This document shows positions 26,910 through 36,223 of a stretch of DNA of 64,000 nt, in pieces; within the stretch, counting starts at the first letter, position 1, and each line of letters starts with the position of its first letter. The stretch spans positions 1 through 64,000 of the forward strand of contig NZ_JACHCI010000002.1 in NCBI RefSeq assembly GCF_014200675.1. Reading direction: 5' to 3'. Origin of the DNA: Janthinobacterium saanense. Its GTDB lineage: Bacteria; Pseudomonadota; Gammaproteobacteria; Burkholderiales; Burkholderiaceae_D. The notes under the pieces are model-generated. The model ran no database searches, was not told the origin of the DNA, and saw only the letters and a program-made list of their open reading frames with translations. Both the position numbers and the translations under genes were made by a program.

Positions 26910-28031
26910 TTAGCCTGCTATCAGGCGCAGGCGCGTGATCTCGGCTGGCGCGCCGATGCGTTTCGGCGGGCCCCAGTAGCCGGTGCCGCGGCTGACGTAA
27001 ATCCACAGTTTGCCGCGCCGGTGCAAGCCTGCCACGTAGGGTTGCTGCAGCGGCACGAACAGATTCCATGGCCAGAACTGGCCGCCGTGGGTGTGGCCGG
27101 ACAATTGCAGGTCGTAGCCTGCCTGTTCGGCCGCTTCGGCGCTGCGCGGCTGGTGCGCCAGCAGGACGCGGGGTATGCCGGCAGGGGCGCCGGCGATGGC
27201 TGCCTGCGGATCGCTCGCTTGCGCGGCATCGAAGTGGCCTGCGGTGTAATCGGTGACGCCGGCCATGACCAGGCGCGCGCCATCGTGTTCGATGACGACG
27301 TGTTCATTCATCAGCGCCTGCATGCCCAGGCGGCGAAATTCCGCCACCCACGGTGCGGCGCCCGAATAGTATTCATGGTTGCCGGTAACAAAAAAAGTGC
27401 CATGGCGTGCGCGCAGCTCGCCCAGCGGCGCCGTGTGCGCGCGCAGCAGCTCCACCGTGCCATCGACCACATCGCCCGTGATGGCAATCGCGTCGGCATT
27501 GAGCGCATTGACGCGCGCGACGATGGCGTCCACATAGGCGCGCTTGATGGTGGCACCGACGTGGATGTCGCTCAGTTGCACGATGGTGTAGCCCTGCAGC
27601 GCCTTGGGCAAGCCGGCGACAGGGACGTCGATCTCGAGTACGCGGGCCACGCGGCGCGCATTGATGAAACCTAGCAGCGTGGCCAGCAAGGCCAGCACCA
27701 GCACGGCGACTGAAGACGCTTCCGCATGCAGGCGTGCCGGTGGATAAATCAGCACGATTTCACGCAGCAGTGTCAGCACGAACAGCGAAGAAAAAAAGCC
27801 CATGCACAGCGAACCGGCCCACGCCAGGCGGTCGGCCAGATGATGATCGCTGGTGACGGCGCGCGCAAAGATCGTCATCGGCATCAGCATGGTCGAGGCC
27901 AGCAAGATCAGGGCGCCGACGATCCAGCCGGCCGGGCCGACGGGCAGGGCGGGCAGCAGCAGCCAGCCCAGCAGGGCGTGCAGGGCGCCCAGTATCATGG
28001 TGATGCGCAGTAGAGGCGTACGTGTTTTCAT
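26910..28031 (-). CDS. Membrane-bound metallophosphoesterase (YaeI/YkuE-like)
   Basis: 373 residues from the ATG at 28031, four bases after the stop of the preceding solute-binding-protein gene. About four N-terminal membrane helices (~8-130) are followed by a calcineurin-like phosphoesterase domain: LSDIHVG, ITGDVVDG, TGNHEYY and SGHTHGGQ provide the two-metal centre. Members such as YaeI act on UDP-diacylglucosamine-like lipids or unknown phosphoesters at the membrane. The close spacing suggests translational coupling with the upstream gene, though no functional link is obvious. Confidence 0.88.
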   Translation of the reverse strand: MKTRTPLLRITMILGALHALLGWLLLPALPVGPAGWIVGALILLASTMLMPMTIFARAVTSDHHLADRLAWAGSLCMGFFSSLFVLTLLREIVLIYPPARLHAEASSVAVLVLALLATLLGFINARRVARVLEIDVPVAGLPKALQGYTIVQLSDIHVGATIKRAYVDAIVARVNALNADAIAITGDVVDGTVELLRAHTAPLGELRARHGTFFVTGNHEYYSGAAPWVAEFRRLGMQALMNEHVVIEHDGARLVMAGVTDYTAGHFDAAQASDPQAAIAGAPAGIPRVLLAHQPRSAEAAEQAGYDLQLSGHTHGGQFWPWNLFVPLQQPYVAGLHRRGKLWIYVSRGTGYWGPPKRIGAPAEITRLRLIAG

Positions 28032-28035
28032 ATGA

Positions 28036-28899
28036 TTATTCCAGTGTGGGGACGCCCAGGTAGGCGGCGCTGATGCGCGCGAAAGTGCCATCCTGGCGCA
28101 TGCGTTTCAGTTCCCGGTCGAAGGCGGCGGCCAGTGCCGGTGAAGCGGCGTTCTTGCGAAAGACGAGATAGGTATCGAAGCGCACAAGCGGTGGCGCCAG
28201 CCTGCGGATATCGGCCAGTTTCAACTGTTTGAGCGTGTACAGGCCCACCGAGCTGTCGGCCAGCACGGCGTCGATGCGGCGCAGCGCCAGTTTCTGGAAA
28301 TTGGCCGTATCGGTAGGCACTTCGGCCAGGGTCCAGCGGCCTTGCGCCGCGCCGGCGGCGATGGCCTCGGGCAGGCGAAAGCCCGCACGCACGCCGATCA
28401 CCTTGCCGGCCAGATCGTCCAGTTTTGTCACGGCAGGCGCGGCTGCCGCCGTAGTTTCCGGCTGGCGCACGAACAGCGCATATTCGGTCGGCTGCAAGGG
28501 GGTCTTGCCAAATTCGAGATATTGCTCGCGCTGCGGCGTGCGGCTCATGGCAAACGCGCAATCGACGCTGCCTTGCGGCTTGGCCAGCTCATTTTCCAGG
28601 CGCCGCCAAGGCATGACGCGAAATTCGATGGCGATGCCCAGGCGTGTCGCCGCTTCGCGCAATATATCCACGTTCAAGCCTTCGATACGGCCCTGGTTCA
28701 GCATGACATAAGGCACGAAGACGTCGTCGTGGCAGACCAGCCTGGCGGGCAGCGTTTCCAATGCAGGCGCGGGCACGGCGGCCATCTTGGCCATCGCCGG
28801 CGCCACCATGCCTGCGGCCAGCGCAGCGCAGGCCAGCACAGTCTTGACGCAGGAAAGGGCAGGCGCGTGTTTTCCTTTGATTAACGTTTGAAGCCGCAA
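28036..28899 (-). CDS. Periplasmic solute-binding protein, family 3 (amino-acid type)
   Basis: 287 residues with a signal peptide ending near MVAPAMA. The SBP-3 pattern is clear: FVPYVMLNQGRIEGLNVDILREAATRLGIAIEF, then LDDLAGKVIGVRAGF, RRIDAVLADSSVGLY and FDRELKRMRQDGTFARI. Two Cys (VCHDD, DCAFA) may be bridged. No permease or ATPase is adjacent, so it may serve a sensor role or a transporter elsewhere. It forms a two-gene unit with the phosphoesterase. Confidence 0.87.
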   Translation of the reverse strand: MRLQTLIKGKHAPALSCVKTVLACAALAAGMVAPAMAKMAAVPAPALETLPARLVCHDDVFVPYVMLNQGRIEGLNVDILREAATRLGIAIEFRVMPWRRLENELAKPQGSVDCAFAMSRTPQREQYLEFGKTPLQPTEYALFVRQPETTAAAAPAVTKLDDLAGKVIGVRAGFRLPEAIAAGAAQGRWTLAEVPTDTANFQKLALRRIDAVLADSSVGLYTLKQLKLADIRRLAPPLVRFDTYLVFRKNAASPALAAAFDRELKRMRQDGTFARISAAYLGVPTLE

Positions 28900-29022
28900 A
28901 ATAATTATCCCAGATGGCTCGAAACGTCATCGTTTCGTACGCGCCGATTATAGCCGAAGCCTTATTTGCACAGGTTTGAACTCATTCACTGCAGGCATAT
29001 GCAGGCTGGATGATGGAATTTA

Positions 29023-29065
29023 AAGATGTATATAGTTTGCATGTTTAGGCTGATTCCTTTACACT
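29023..29065 (+). promoter_or_regulatory. NsrR operator overlapping the hmp promoter
   Basis: AAGATG-N11-CATGTT (29023-29045) matches the 23-base NsrR palindrome of proteobacteria (AAGATG, eleven bases, CATCTT) except for one base in the right arm. Within it, TTGCAT (29037-29042) forms a -35, and after exactly 17 bases TACACT (29060-29065) forms a -10. An NsrR dimer there would block RNA polymerase, so hmp should be released by nitric oxide. Confidence 0.78.
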
Positions 29066-29133
29066 GAACAGGTCAACAAAGGCAGGCGGCCACCGGGCCG
29101 CAGCTTGCCGCTATCTACATACAGGAGTTGCCC

Positions 29134-30315
29134 ATGCTTAGCCAACAACATCGCGCCATCATTACCGCTACCGTTCCCATCCTTGAGCAGGGCGGCGAAA
29201 CCTTGACGCGCCATTTCTACCAGAACCTGTTCCGCGATCATCCCGAAGTGCTGCCTTATTTCAATCAGGCGCACCAGCACAGCGGCGAGCAGCAGCGCGC
29301 GCTGGCCAATGGCGTGCTGATGTATGCGCGCCATATCGACCAGCTCGAAGCGTTGGGCGGCCTGGTTTCCACCATCGTCAACAAGCACGTGGCCCTGCAG
29401 ATACGCGCCGAACACTACCCACTGGTCGGCGCCAGCCTGTTGCAGGCTATCCGCGAAGTGCTGGGTGCGCAGGTCGCCACCGATGACGTCATCGACGCCT
29501 GGGGTGTGGCCTATGGCCAGCTGGCCGACATCCTGGCGGGCGAAGAAGGGCGCATCTATGCAGCCCAGGCCGCAGCGCCGGGCGGCTGGCGCGGCGCACG
29601 CGATTTCACGGTGCTCAGCAAGGTGGAGGAAAGCGCGGAAATCACCTCCTTTTTGCTGGCGCCCGCCGATGGCCAGGCCGTGCTCGATTTCAAGCCGGGC
29701 CAGTATATCGGCGTGGTGGTGACGGTCGACGGTGTTCCCATGCGCCGCCAGTATTCGCTGTCGGCGGCCAGCAATGGACAGACTTACCGTATCAGCGTCA
29801 AGCGCGAGCAGGGCGGCAAGGTGTCGAACTATTTCCACGACAGCGTGCAAGCGGGCGACACGGTGCAGCTGACGCCGCCATCGGGCAACTTCGTGCTGCG
29901 CGATAGCGACAAGCCTTTAGTGCTCATCAGCGGTGGCGTCGGCATCACGCCAGCGCTGGCCATGCTGACGGCAGCCTTGCGCGGCCAGCGTCCCGTGCAT
30001 TTCATCCACGCAGCGCGCCACCACGGCGTGCATGCCTTTCGCACCCAGATCGATGTGCTGGCATCCCAGCATCCCCAGCTCAAACGCTTTTATTGCTACG
30101 CCGAACATGCTGGCGACGGTGTGGCGCCCGATGCCGTGGGCTTGCTGGATGCTGAGCTGCTGGCTTCATGGCTGCCGGCCACGCGCGACGTCGATGCGTA
30201 TTTCCTGGGCCCGCAGCCCTTCATGCGCGCGGTGAAAACTTCCTTGCGTGAACTGGGCGTGCCGGAAGCGCAAACGCATTATGAATTTTTCGGTCCTGCG
30301 TCGGCACTGAACTAA
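29134..30315 (+). CDS. hmp: Flavohaemoglobin, nitric oxide dioxygenase
   Basis: 393 residues from the ATG at 29134 (CAGGAG upstream), the usual Hmp length. Domain order: globin (1-~140, with the proximal His in NKHVALQI), FAD-binding barrel (RQYSLSAASNG), and NAD-binding domain (LISGGVGITPALAML, YFLGPQPFM). It oxidises NO to nitrate with O2 and NAD(P)H, protecting cells from nitrosative stress. The upstream NsrR site and the nsrR gene 2.2 kb downstream fit NO-responsive derepression. Confidence 0.96.
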   Translation: MLSQQHRAIITATVPILEQGGETLTRHFYQNLFRDHPEVLPYFNQAHQHSGEQQRALANGVLMYARHIDQLEALGGLVSTIVNKHVALQIRAEHYPLVGASLLQAIREVLGAQVATDDVIDAWGVAYGQLADILAGEEGRIYAAQAAAPGGWRGARDFTVLSKVEESAEITSFLLAPADGQAVLDFKPGQYIGVVVTVDGVPMRRQYSLSAASNGQTYRISVKREQGGKVSNYFHDSVQAGDTVQLTPPSGNFVLRDSDKPLVLISGGVGITPALAMLTAALRGQRPVHFIHAARHHGVHAFRTQIDVLASQHPQLKRFYCYAEHAGDGVAPDAVGLLDAELLASWLPATRDVDAYFLGPQPFMRAVKTSLRELGVPEAQTHYEFFGPASALN

Positions 30316-30441
30316 GCGCAAATCGCTCATCTTCCTTGCGTTGGAGAAAAATAGTCGGCGTAAGGGGCGGGTAAGCCTTGCCCTGTAAGGTGAAAACAAG
30401 CTCGCGAAAGAGCAGGTTTTTTCATAACAGGAGACAACACG

Positions 30442-30750
30442 ATGCACGATGACCTGGTTCAACAAATCAAGGGAGATCCCAATTACCATCAGCTGGTCAA
30501 GCTGCGCTCGCGCTTCGGCTGGGCACTGACAGGCTTGATGTTGCTGGTGTATTACGGCTATATATTGTTGATTGCTTTCAACAAGGAATTTCTCGCCAGT
30601 AAAACCGGCGAGGGCGTGATGACCTGGGGCATGCCGATCGGCTTGTTTGTCATCGTCTTCACGGTGGTAATCACCGGCATTTACGTGCGTCGCGCCAACA
30701 AGCAGTTCGATGACTTGACCAGCGCCATCCAGGCACGGGTGCAGGCATGA
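30442..30750 (+). CDS. yjcH: DUF485 membrane protein YjcH
   Basis: 102 residues with two membrane helices (~32-52 and ~66-88) separated by a short loop, and the DUF485 opening [27 protein letters not shown]. It overlaps actP by four bases (ATGA), the standard yjcH-actP arrangement, and probably assists the symporter. CAGGAG precedes the start. Confidence 0.93.
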   Translation: MHDDLVQQIKGDPNYHQLVKLRSRFGWALTGLMLLVYYGYILLIAFNKEFLASKTGEGVMTWGMPIGLFVIVFTVVITGIYVRRANKQFDDLTSAIQARVQA

Positions 30751-32420
30751 GCGCCCGTCCGGAACTGAAATACGGTCTGCCCATCGCGGCCTTGCTGGCT
30801 GCCAGCGGCGCTGCGTGGGCGGCTGGCCCCGACCTGGGCCAGGTGCAACAGCAGCCTACCAACTGGACGGCGATCATCATGTTTGCCGTCTTCGTCATCT
30901 TCACCTTGTTCATCACCAAGTGGGCGGCCGCCAAGACCAAGTCGGCCTCCGACTTTTACACGGCCGGTGGCGGCATCACGGGTTTCCAGAATGGGCTGGC
31001 GATTGCCGGCGACTATATGTCGGCTGCCTCCTTCCTCGGCATTTCCGCCGCCGTGTTCCTGAACGGCTACGATGGACTGATCTATGCGATCGGTTTCCTG
31101 GTCGGCTGGCCCATCATCACCTTCTTGATGGCCGAACGCCTGCGCAACCTGGGCCGCTACACCTTTGCCGACGTGGCCGCCTACCGCTTCAAGCAGGCGC
31201 CCATCCGCATCTTTTCCGCCTCTGGCACCCTGGTGGTGGTGGCGTTTTACCTGATCGCGCAAATGGTGGGGGCGGGCCAGCTGATCAAGCTGCTGTTCGG
31301 CCTGGAATACTGGATCGCCGTGGTGCTGGTCGGCACCTTGATGATGATTTATGTGCTGTTTGGCGGCATGACGGCCACCACCTGGGTGCAGATCATCAAG
31401 GCCGTGATGCTGCTGGGCGGCGCCACCTTCATGGCGGTGGCCGTGCTGGCGCAGTTCAACTTCAGCCCTGAAGCGCTGTTCGCCAAATCGGTGGACGTGC
31501 ACGCCACCAGGGAAGCCATCATGGGGCCGGGCAGCTTCATCAAGGACCCGATCTCTGCGATCTCGTTCGGCATGGCGCTGATGTTCGGCACGGCCGGCTT
31601 GCCGCATATCCTGATGCGTTTCTTTACCGTGCCTAGCGCCAAGGAAGCGCGCAAGTCCGTGTTCTGGGCCACCACCTGGATCGCCTATTTCTACATTCTG
31701 ACCTTCATCATCGGTTTTGGCGCCATCGTGCTGGTCAGCACCAATCCTGACTTCAAGGATGCTGCCGGTAAACTGCTGGGCGGCAACAATATGGCGGCCG
31801 TGCACCTGGCCAAGGCCGTGGGCGGCAATGTCTTCCTCGGTTTCATGTCGGCCGTGGCGTTTGCCACCATCCTGGCCGTGGTCGCTGGCTTGACCTTGTC
31901 GGGCGCCTCGGCCGTGTCGCACGATCTGTATGCCACTGTCGTCAAGAAGGGCAAGGCGACCGGCGCCAGCGAGCTGAAAGTATCGCGTTTGACCACCGTG
32001 GCGCTGGGCATCATTGCCGTGGCGCTCGGTATCGCGTTTGAAAAGCAAAACATCGCCTTCATGGTGTCGCTGGCCTTCGCGATTGCCGCCTCGGCCAACT
32101 TCCCCGTGCTGTTCATGTCGGTGCTGTGGAAAGACTGCACCACGCGCGGCGCCACCATCGGTGGTTTCCTGGGCTTGATCACGGCCGTGGGCTTGACGGT
32201 GGTGTCGAAGTCCGTGTGGGTCGATGTGCTGGGCCATGGCGAGGCGCTATTCCCTTACGCCTCGCCCGCGCTGTTCTCGATGACGGCCGGTTTTGTGGGT
32301 ATCTGGCTGTTCTCGATACTGGACCGCAGCCCGCGCGCCCGCATCGACCGGGCAGGGTATGAAGCCCAGCAGATGCGCTCGGAGACGGGGATCGGTGCGG
32401 CGGGCGCTACTGCGCATTAA
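30747..32420 (+). CDS. actP: Acetate/cation symporter
   Basis: 557 residues; SSS-family (solute:sodium symporter) transporter with a signal-like first helix and about 13 membrane segments. Typical segments are [32 protein letters not shown] and [23 protein letters not shown]. It imports acetate and similar short carboxylates. Co-translated with yjcH. A long palindrome (32440-32471) separates its end from the convergent nsrR gene. Confidence 0.95.
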   Translation: MSARPELKYGLPIAALLAASGAAWAAGPDLGQVQQQPTNWTAIIMFAVFVIFTLFITKWAAAKTKSASDFYTAGGGITGFQNGLAIAGDYMSAASFLGISAAVFLNGYDGLIYAIGFLVGWPIITFLMAERLRNLGRYTFADVAAYRFKQAPIRIFSASGTLVVVAFYLIAQMVGAGQLIKLLFGLEYWIAVVLVGTLMMIYVLFGGMTATTWVQIIKAVMLLGGATFMAVAVLAQFNFSPEALFAKSVDVHATREAIMGPGSFIKDPISAISFGMALMFGTAGLPHILMRFFTVPSAKEARKSVFWATTWIAYFYILTFIIGFGAIVLVSTNPDFKDAAGKLLGGNNMAAVHLAKAVGGNVFLGFMSAVAFATILAVVAGLTLSGASAVSHDLYATVVKKGKATGASELKVSRLTTVALGIIAVALGIAFEKQNIAFMVSLAFAIAASANFPVLFMSVLWKDCTTRGATIGGFLGLITAVGLTVVSKSVWVDVLGHGEALFPYASPALFSMTAGFVGIWLFSILDRSPRARIDRAGYEAQQMRSETGIGAAGATAH

Positions 32421-32439
32421 TTGCACCCCAAAGCAAGGA

Positions 32440-32471
32440 CTGGGGTCGTACCCTGCAGGGTACGACCCCAG
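32440..32471. repeat. Dispersed palindrome, copy 1
   Basis: CTGGGGTCGTACCCT and its exact complement flank a GC centre (15-2-15), between the convergent ends of actP and nsrR. A second copy lies at 36141-36171 with the same arm except that the T-A pair is A-T, so pairing is kept. Left flanks also agree (CCAAAGCAAGGA here). This looks like a REP-type repeat family and may also act as a two-way transcript end. Confidence 0.8.
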
Positions 32472-32491
32472 CATTTCGCCGCTAGGGGTGA

Positions 32492-32941
32492 TTATTTCTC
32501 TACCCGCAGCGGTATCACTCCCGGCGCTGGCGTGGCAGGTTTCGGCTCCAGGATCGACGCCAGCGTCACTTTGTCCAGCACCGCCAGATAGGCGCCCGTC
32601 GCCTGTCCCAGCGCCGATTTTAATTGGCAACCCGGCGTCAGCGGGCAGGTATTACTTTCTGGATTGAAACACTCGGCCATAAAAAAATCGCTTTCCGTCT
32701 CGCGCACCACGCTGCCGATATTGATCTCGGCCGGGTCGCGCGCCAGGCGCAGGCCGCCGTTGCGGCCGCGCACGGTTTCCACGATGCCAGACAAGCCCAG
32801 CTGGTGGACCACTTTCATCAAGTGATTTTTCGAGATCGCGTGCAGGTCGGCGATGTCCTGGATCGTCACGAGCCGGTCGCGGTGCGTGCCCAGATACATC
32901 AGGGTGCGCAGGGTGTAGTCGGTATAGGCGGTCAATCGCAT
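32492..32941 (-). CDS. nsrR: Rrf2-family nitric-oxide-sensing repressor NsrR
   Basis: 149 residues from the ATG at 32941; the longer upstream frame is not supported. The Rrf2 winged helix is clear (MRLTAYTDYTLRTLMYLG, then ISKNHLMKVVHQLGLSGIVETVRGRNGGLRLAR). Three cysteines, Cys91, Cys99 and Cys105, form the iron-sulphur ligand set of NsrR. NO destroys the cluster and relieves repression. The nearby hmp gene has an NsrR operator, and an inverted repeat lies just upstream of nsrR itself. Confidence 0.92.
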   Translation of the reverse strand: MRLTAYTDYTLRTLMYLGTHRDRLVTIQDIADLHAISKNHLMKVVHQLGLSGIVETVRGRNGGLRLARDPAEINIGSVVRETESDFFMAECFNPESNTCPLTPGCQLKSALGQATGAYLAVLDKVTLASILEPKPATPAPGVIPLRVEK

Positions 32942-32958
32942 GGTGTTTCCAGGGCTGT

Positions 32959-32979
32959 AAAGATGTGGATGACATCTTT
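32959..32979 (-). promoter_or_regulatory. Probable NsrR autoregulatory inverted repeat
   Basis: AAAGATGT-N5-ACATCTTT is a perfect inverted repeat 18 bases upstream of the nsrR start. The half-sites equal those of the NsrR motif, but the spacing between GATG and CATC is four bases shorter than in the hmp operator. It is therefore a likely but atypical site. Confidence 0.6.
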
Positions 32980-33125
32980 GTTTAGGTCGCCAGCATACAG
33001 CAAAAGCAAGTAATAGAGTGCTGGCCGCCGCGCGCCGCGGCCACTTTCCCCGCCTTTTCCTTATCTGTTTTACGCACACTTTCCTACTCAAAAAATCAAA
33101 AGACGATTGCTTTTCGCGCAGATGC

Positions 33126-33245
33126 GTAGTAAATTTTCATATTGTTGTAGTCATGAACCGATAGCCAGCCCAGTAATGTTGCTTTTTGCTCGGTTGTCTT
33201 GATGAAAATCAAGGAGATTGCCAAACATTGAGGTAAATTTACTAC
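33126..33245 (+). promoter_or_regulatory. FNR-type box and promoter candidate before ppc, within a long inverted repeat
   Basis: TTGAT-GAAA-ATCAA at 33199-33212 is a perfect FNR/Anr consensus. A -10-like TAAATT (33234-33239) lies where a class II FNR promoter would have it (box centred near -41.5), giving a predicted start near 33247 and a ~115-base leader before ppc. The 11-base arms GTAGTAAATTT (33126-33136) and AAATTTACTAC (33235-33245) bracket the region. Besides this and the nsrR upstream site, nothing else is seen in the 420-bp gap 32942-33361. Confidence 0.6.
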
Positions 33246-33361
33246 ATTACGATGTCGATGGACTCAAGGATGGCGTTTTCCGTGACGGGAAGCGCGTGTG
33301 ATGCAATCTGTGCGGTGCTGCTGTGGCTGCAAATGGGCGCTGTGCCCGTGGAATAAAACCG

Positions 33362-36115
33362 ATGCAAATGAATGAAGTGAAAGACGAGCTGCTCAGCAGC
33401 GATATCCGTCAACTGGGCCGGCTGCTGGGCGACGCCATCCGCAGCCACCTGGGCGATCCCGCCTTCGACCGTATCGAGCATGTGCGCCAGCTGGCCATCC
33501 GCTTCCGCCGCGACCATGACGAAGCTGCCCGCGCGCAACTGTCGGACGCGCTGCAAGCGTTGTCGCAGGAAGAAACCACGCAGCTGATACGCGCTTTCAG
33601 CTTTTTCTCGCTGCTGGCCAATATTGCCGAAGACCAGCACCACATCCGCCGCACGCGCGCCCATCTGATCGCCGGCTCGCCGCCGCGCCAGGGTAGTCTC
33701 AGCCATGCGGTTGGCAATGTTTTCGATGCCGGCCAGGCCGATGCGCTGGAAGCGTTTTTTGCAGACGCTTTCGTCAGCCCTGTTTTCACGGCCCATCCGA
33801 CGGAAGTGCAGCGCAAGAGCATACAGAATTGCCAGATGGCTATCGCGCGCCTGTTGAGCGAGCGCGACCGCGTGCAAATGACGCCTGACGAAGCGCAGCA
33901 AAATGAAGAAGCGCTGGGGCGCGGCATCGTGACCCTATGGCAAACGCGCTTGTTGCGCACGACCAAGTTGTCCGTGCTCGATGAAGTGGAAAACGGCTTG
34001 TCCTTCTACGACCACACTATTTTGACCGAATTGCCGCAGCTGTATTCCTCGCTGGAAACCATGCTGGCCCAGCGCGATGCGCGTTGGGAAGATACAGAAT
34101 TACCCAATTTCATGAAAGTGGGCAGCTGGATAGGCGGCGACCGCGACGGCAATCCTTTTGTCACGGCCGATATCCTGCGCAGCACTCTGGCGCGCCAGGC
34201 CGACAAGGCGCTGGATTTCTACCTCGGCGAATTGCGCAAGCTGGCCTCGCAGCTGTCGCTGGCGCAAAAACTCAATGGCGGCAGCGATGCGCTGCGCGCG
34301 CTGGCCGAAAGCTCGGCCGATACCTCGCCGCACCACGCGGACGAACCGTACCGGCGCGCGCTGCACGGCATCCACGCGCGCCTGGAAGCAGCGCGTGTTG
34401 TTCTGGGTAGCAAGGGCAAGGAGCAGGATGGCGTGACACCCTACGCTTCGGCCGCCGACTTGCTGGCGGATCTGGACGTGGTGCATCAGTCGCTGGTGGC
34501 CAGCGGCTTGCGTTCGCTGGCGCGTGGCCGTTTGCGCCAGTTGCGCCGCGCCGTGAAGGTGTTCGGTTTTTCGCTGGCGCCGCTGGACTTGCGCCAGAAT
34601 TCCGACGTGCACGAGCGCGTGGTGGGCGAGCTGTTTGCCGGCGTGCAGCCTGGCCTGGTCTACATCGACCTCGATGAAGAGCAACGTATCAGCCTGCTGC
34701 TGACGGAATTGGCTTCGCCGCGTTTGCTGGTGTCGCCGTATGCGCAATACTCTGAAGAAACCACCTCGGAGCTCGATATCTTCCGCGCGATTCGTGAAGC
34801 GCACAGCCTGTATGGCCGCGAATCGGTGCCGAACTGCATTATTTCCAAGGCGGCCAGCGTGTCGGACTTGCTGGAAGTGGCGCTGCTGCTGAAAGAAGTG
34901 GGCCTGCTGCGCCAGGACGCGCTGGAAGTGGACGTCAACATCATCCCCCTGTTTGAAACCATAGACGACTTGCGCGCCGGCCCCGCCATCATGGCGCGCG
35001 CCTTCGGCTTGCCGTTCTACCGCGGCTTGCTGGCATCCCGCGCGGACCAGCAGGAAGTCATGCTCGGTTATTCGGACAGCAACAAGGATGGCGGTTTCCT
35101 CACTTCCGGCTGGGAGTTGTACAAGGCCGAGATCGAACTGGTGACGGTGTTCAGGGAATATCAGATCAAGCTGCGTCTGTTCCATGGCCGGGGCGGTTCG
35201 GTCGGACGTGGCGGCGGCCCCAGCTACGAAGCCATCCTGGCCCAGCCAGCGGGCGCCGTGCAGGGCCAGATCCGCTTGACGGAGCAGGGCGAAGTCATCA
35301 CGGCCAAGTATGCGAACCCGGAAGTCGGGCGCCGCAACCTGGAAGTGCTGGTGGCCGCGACCATCCAGTCGACCTTGCTGCCGCAAGCGCAGTTGCAGCC
35401 GAGCGCCTCGGCCAGCGCGGGCCACCTGGCCGCCATGGAAGAATTGTCGGGCACGGCGCTGAATGCTTACCGCGAGCTGGTCTACGGCACCGAAGGCTTC
35501 GAGCAGTATTTCTGGGAATCGACCGTGATCGCCGAGATTGCCGCCTTGAACATCGGTAGCCGCCCGGCATCGCGCAAGAAATCCACGTCCATCGAAGATT
35601 TGCGCGCCATTCCCTGGGTCTTGAGCTGGGCCCAATGCCGTTTGATGCTGCCGGGCTGGTTCGGTTTCGGTTCCGCCGTGCAAGCCTACCTGGCGGCCCA
35701 TCCTGCTGGTGGCGCAGAAGTGCTGCGCGGCATGTACCAGGATTGGCCATTCTTCACGTCTTTGCTGTCGAATATGGACATGGTCCTGGCCAAGAGCGAT
35801 ATCGCGATTGCCGGCAAGTATGCAGAACTGGTCAAGGATGTAGCCTTGCGTGTCGCCATCTTTACGCGTATCCGCGCCGAATACACGGCCACGCTGGATG
35901 CCTTGAAACTGATCACGGGCCAGGAAGAATTGCAGCAGGCGAATCCGCTGATGCAGCGTTCCATCCGCAACCGTTTCCCCTACATCGATCCGCTGAACCA
36001 CGTGCAGGTGGAATTGCTGCAACGCTTCCGTGAAGGCAAGCAGGATGCGGCGGCGCGCACGGGGATTCATTTGTCGATCAACGGGATTGCGGCGGGGTTG
36101 AGGAATAGTGGTTGA
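33362..36115 (+). CDS. ppc: Phosphoenolpyruvate carboxylase
   Basis: 917 residues from the ATG at 33362 (ATG at 33368 also possible; neither has a strong ribosome site). The catalytic regions are present: FTAHPTEVQRKS with the active-site His, SWIGGDRDGNPFVT, LGYSDSNKDGGFLTSGWELYKA, and FHGRGGSVGRGGGPS, plus the C-terminal NG effector end (SINGIAAGLRNSG). It carboxylates phosphoenolpyruvate to oxaloacetate, replenishing the TCA cycle, and sits with gap and pyk in a glycolysis cluster. Confidence 0.97.
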   Translation: MQMNEVKDELLSSDIRQLGRLLGDAIRSHLGDPAFDRIEHVRQLAIRFRRDHDEAARAQLSDALQALSQEETTQLIRAFSFFSLLANIAEDQHHIRRTRAHLIAGSPPRQGSLSHAVGNVFDAGQADALEAFFADAFVSPVFTAHPTEVQRKSIQNCQMAIARLLSERDRVQMTPDEAQQNEEALGRGIVTLWQTRLLRTTKLSVLDEVENGLSFYDHTILTELPQLYSSLETMLAQRDARWEDTELPNFMKVGSWIGGDRDGNPFVTADILRSTLARQADKALDFYLGELRKLASQLSLAQKLNGGSDALRALAESSADTSPHHADEPYRRALHGIHARLEAARVVLGSKGKEQDGVTPYASAADLLADLDVVHQSLVASGLRSLARGRLRQLRRAVKVFGFSLAPLDLRQNSDVHERVVGELFAGVQPGLVYIDLDEEQRISLLLTELASPRLLVSPYAQYSEETTSELDIFRAIREAHSLYGRESVPNCIISKAASVSDLLEVALLLKEVGLLRQDALEVDVNIIPLFETIDDLRAGPAIMARAFGLPFYRGLLASRADQQEVMLGYSDSNKDGGFLTSGWELYKAEIELVTVFREYQIKLRLFHGRGGSVGRGGGPSYEAILAQPAGAVQGQIRLTEQGEVITAKYANPEVGRRNLEVLVAATIQSTLLPQAQLQPSASASAGHLAAMEELSGTALNAYRELVYGTEGFEQYFWESTVIAEIAALNIGSRPASRKKSTSIEDLRAIPWVLSWAQCRLMLPGWFGFGSAVQAYLAAHPAGGAEVLRGMYQDWPFFTSLLSNMDMVLAKSDIAIAGKYAELVKDVALRVAIFTRIRAEYTATLDALKLITGQEELQQANPLMQRSIRNRFPYIDPLNHVQVELLQRFREGKQDAAARTGIHLSINGIAAGLRNSG

Positions 36116-36140
36116 TTATTTTTAAGCCCAACGGCAAAGG

Positions 36141-36171
36141 CTGGGGTCGAACCCTCAGGGTTCGACCCCGG
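36141..36171. repeat. Dispersed palindrome, copy 2
   Basis: GGGGTCGAACCCT (36143-36155) and its complement (36157-36169) around a single C, between ppc and gap. Same family as 32440-32471, with a compensated base pair and one base less in the centre. The left flank CCAACGGCAAAGG matches that of copy 1. Confidence 0.8.
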
Positions 36172-36223
36172 CAGTTGCACTTGGGTTGGCTTTAAAAACC
36201 AGCAAACCAAACAAGGAGACAGC

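Noticed and set aside
30396-30422. Hairpin GCTC/GAGC before a T-run upstream of yjcH as a terminator for hmp
   Set aside because: The stem is only four pairs and lies very close to the yjcH ribosome site; too weak to list.
30681-32237. 518-codon minus-strand frame opposite actP
   Set aside because: Shadow of the symporter gene; Gly/His/Gln-rich low-complexity translation.
34100-36070. 656-codon minus-strand frame opposite ppc
   Set aside because: Antisense to a highly conserved enzyme; His/Gln/Arg-rich and without motifs.
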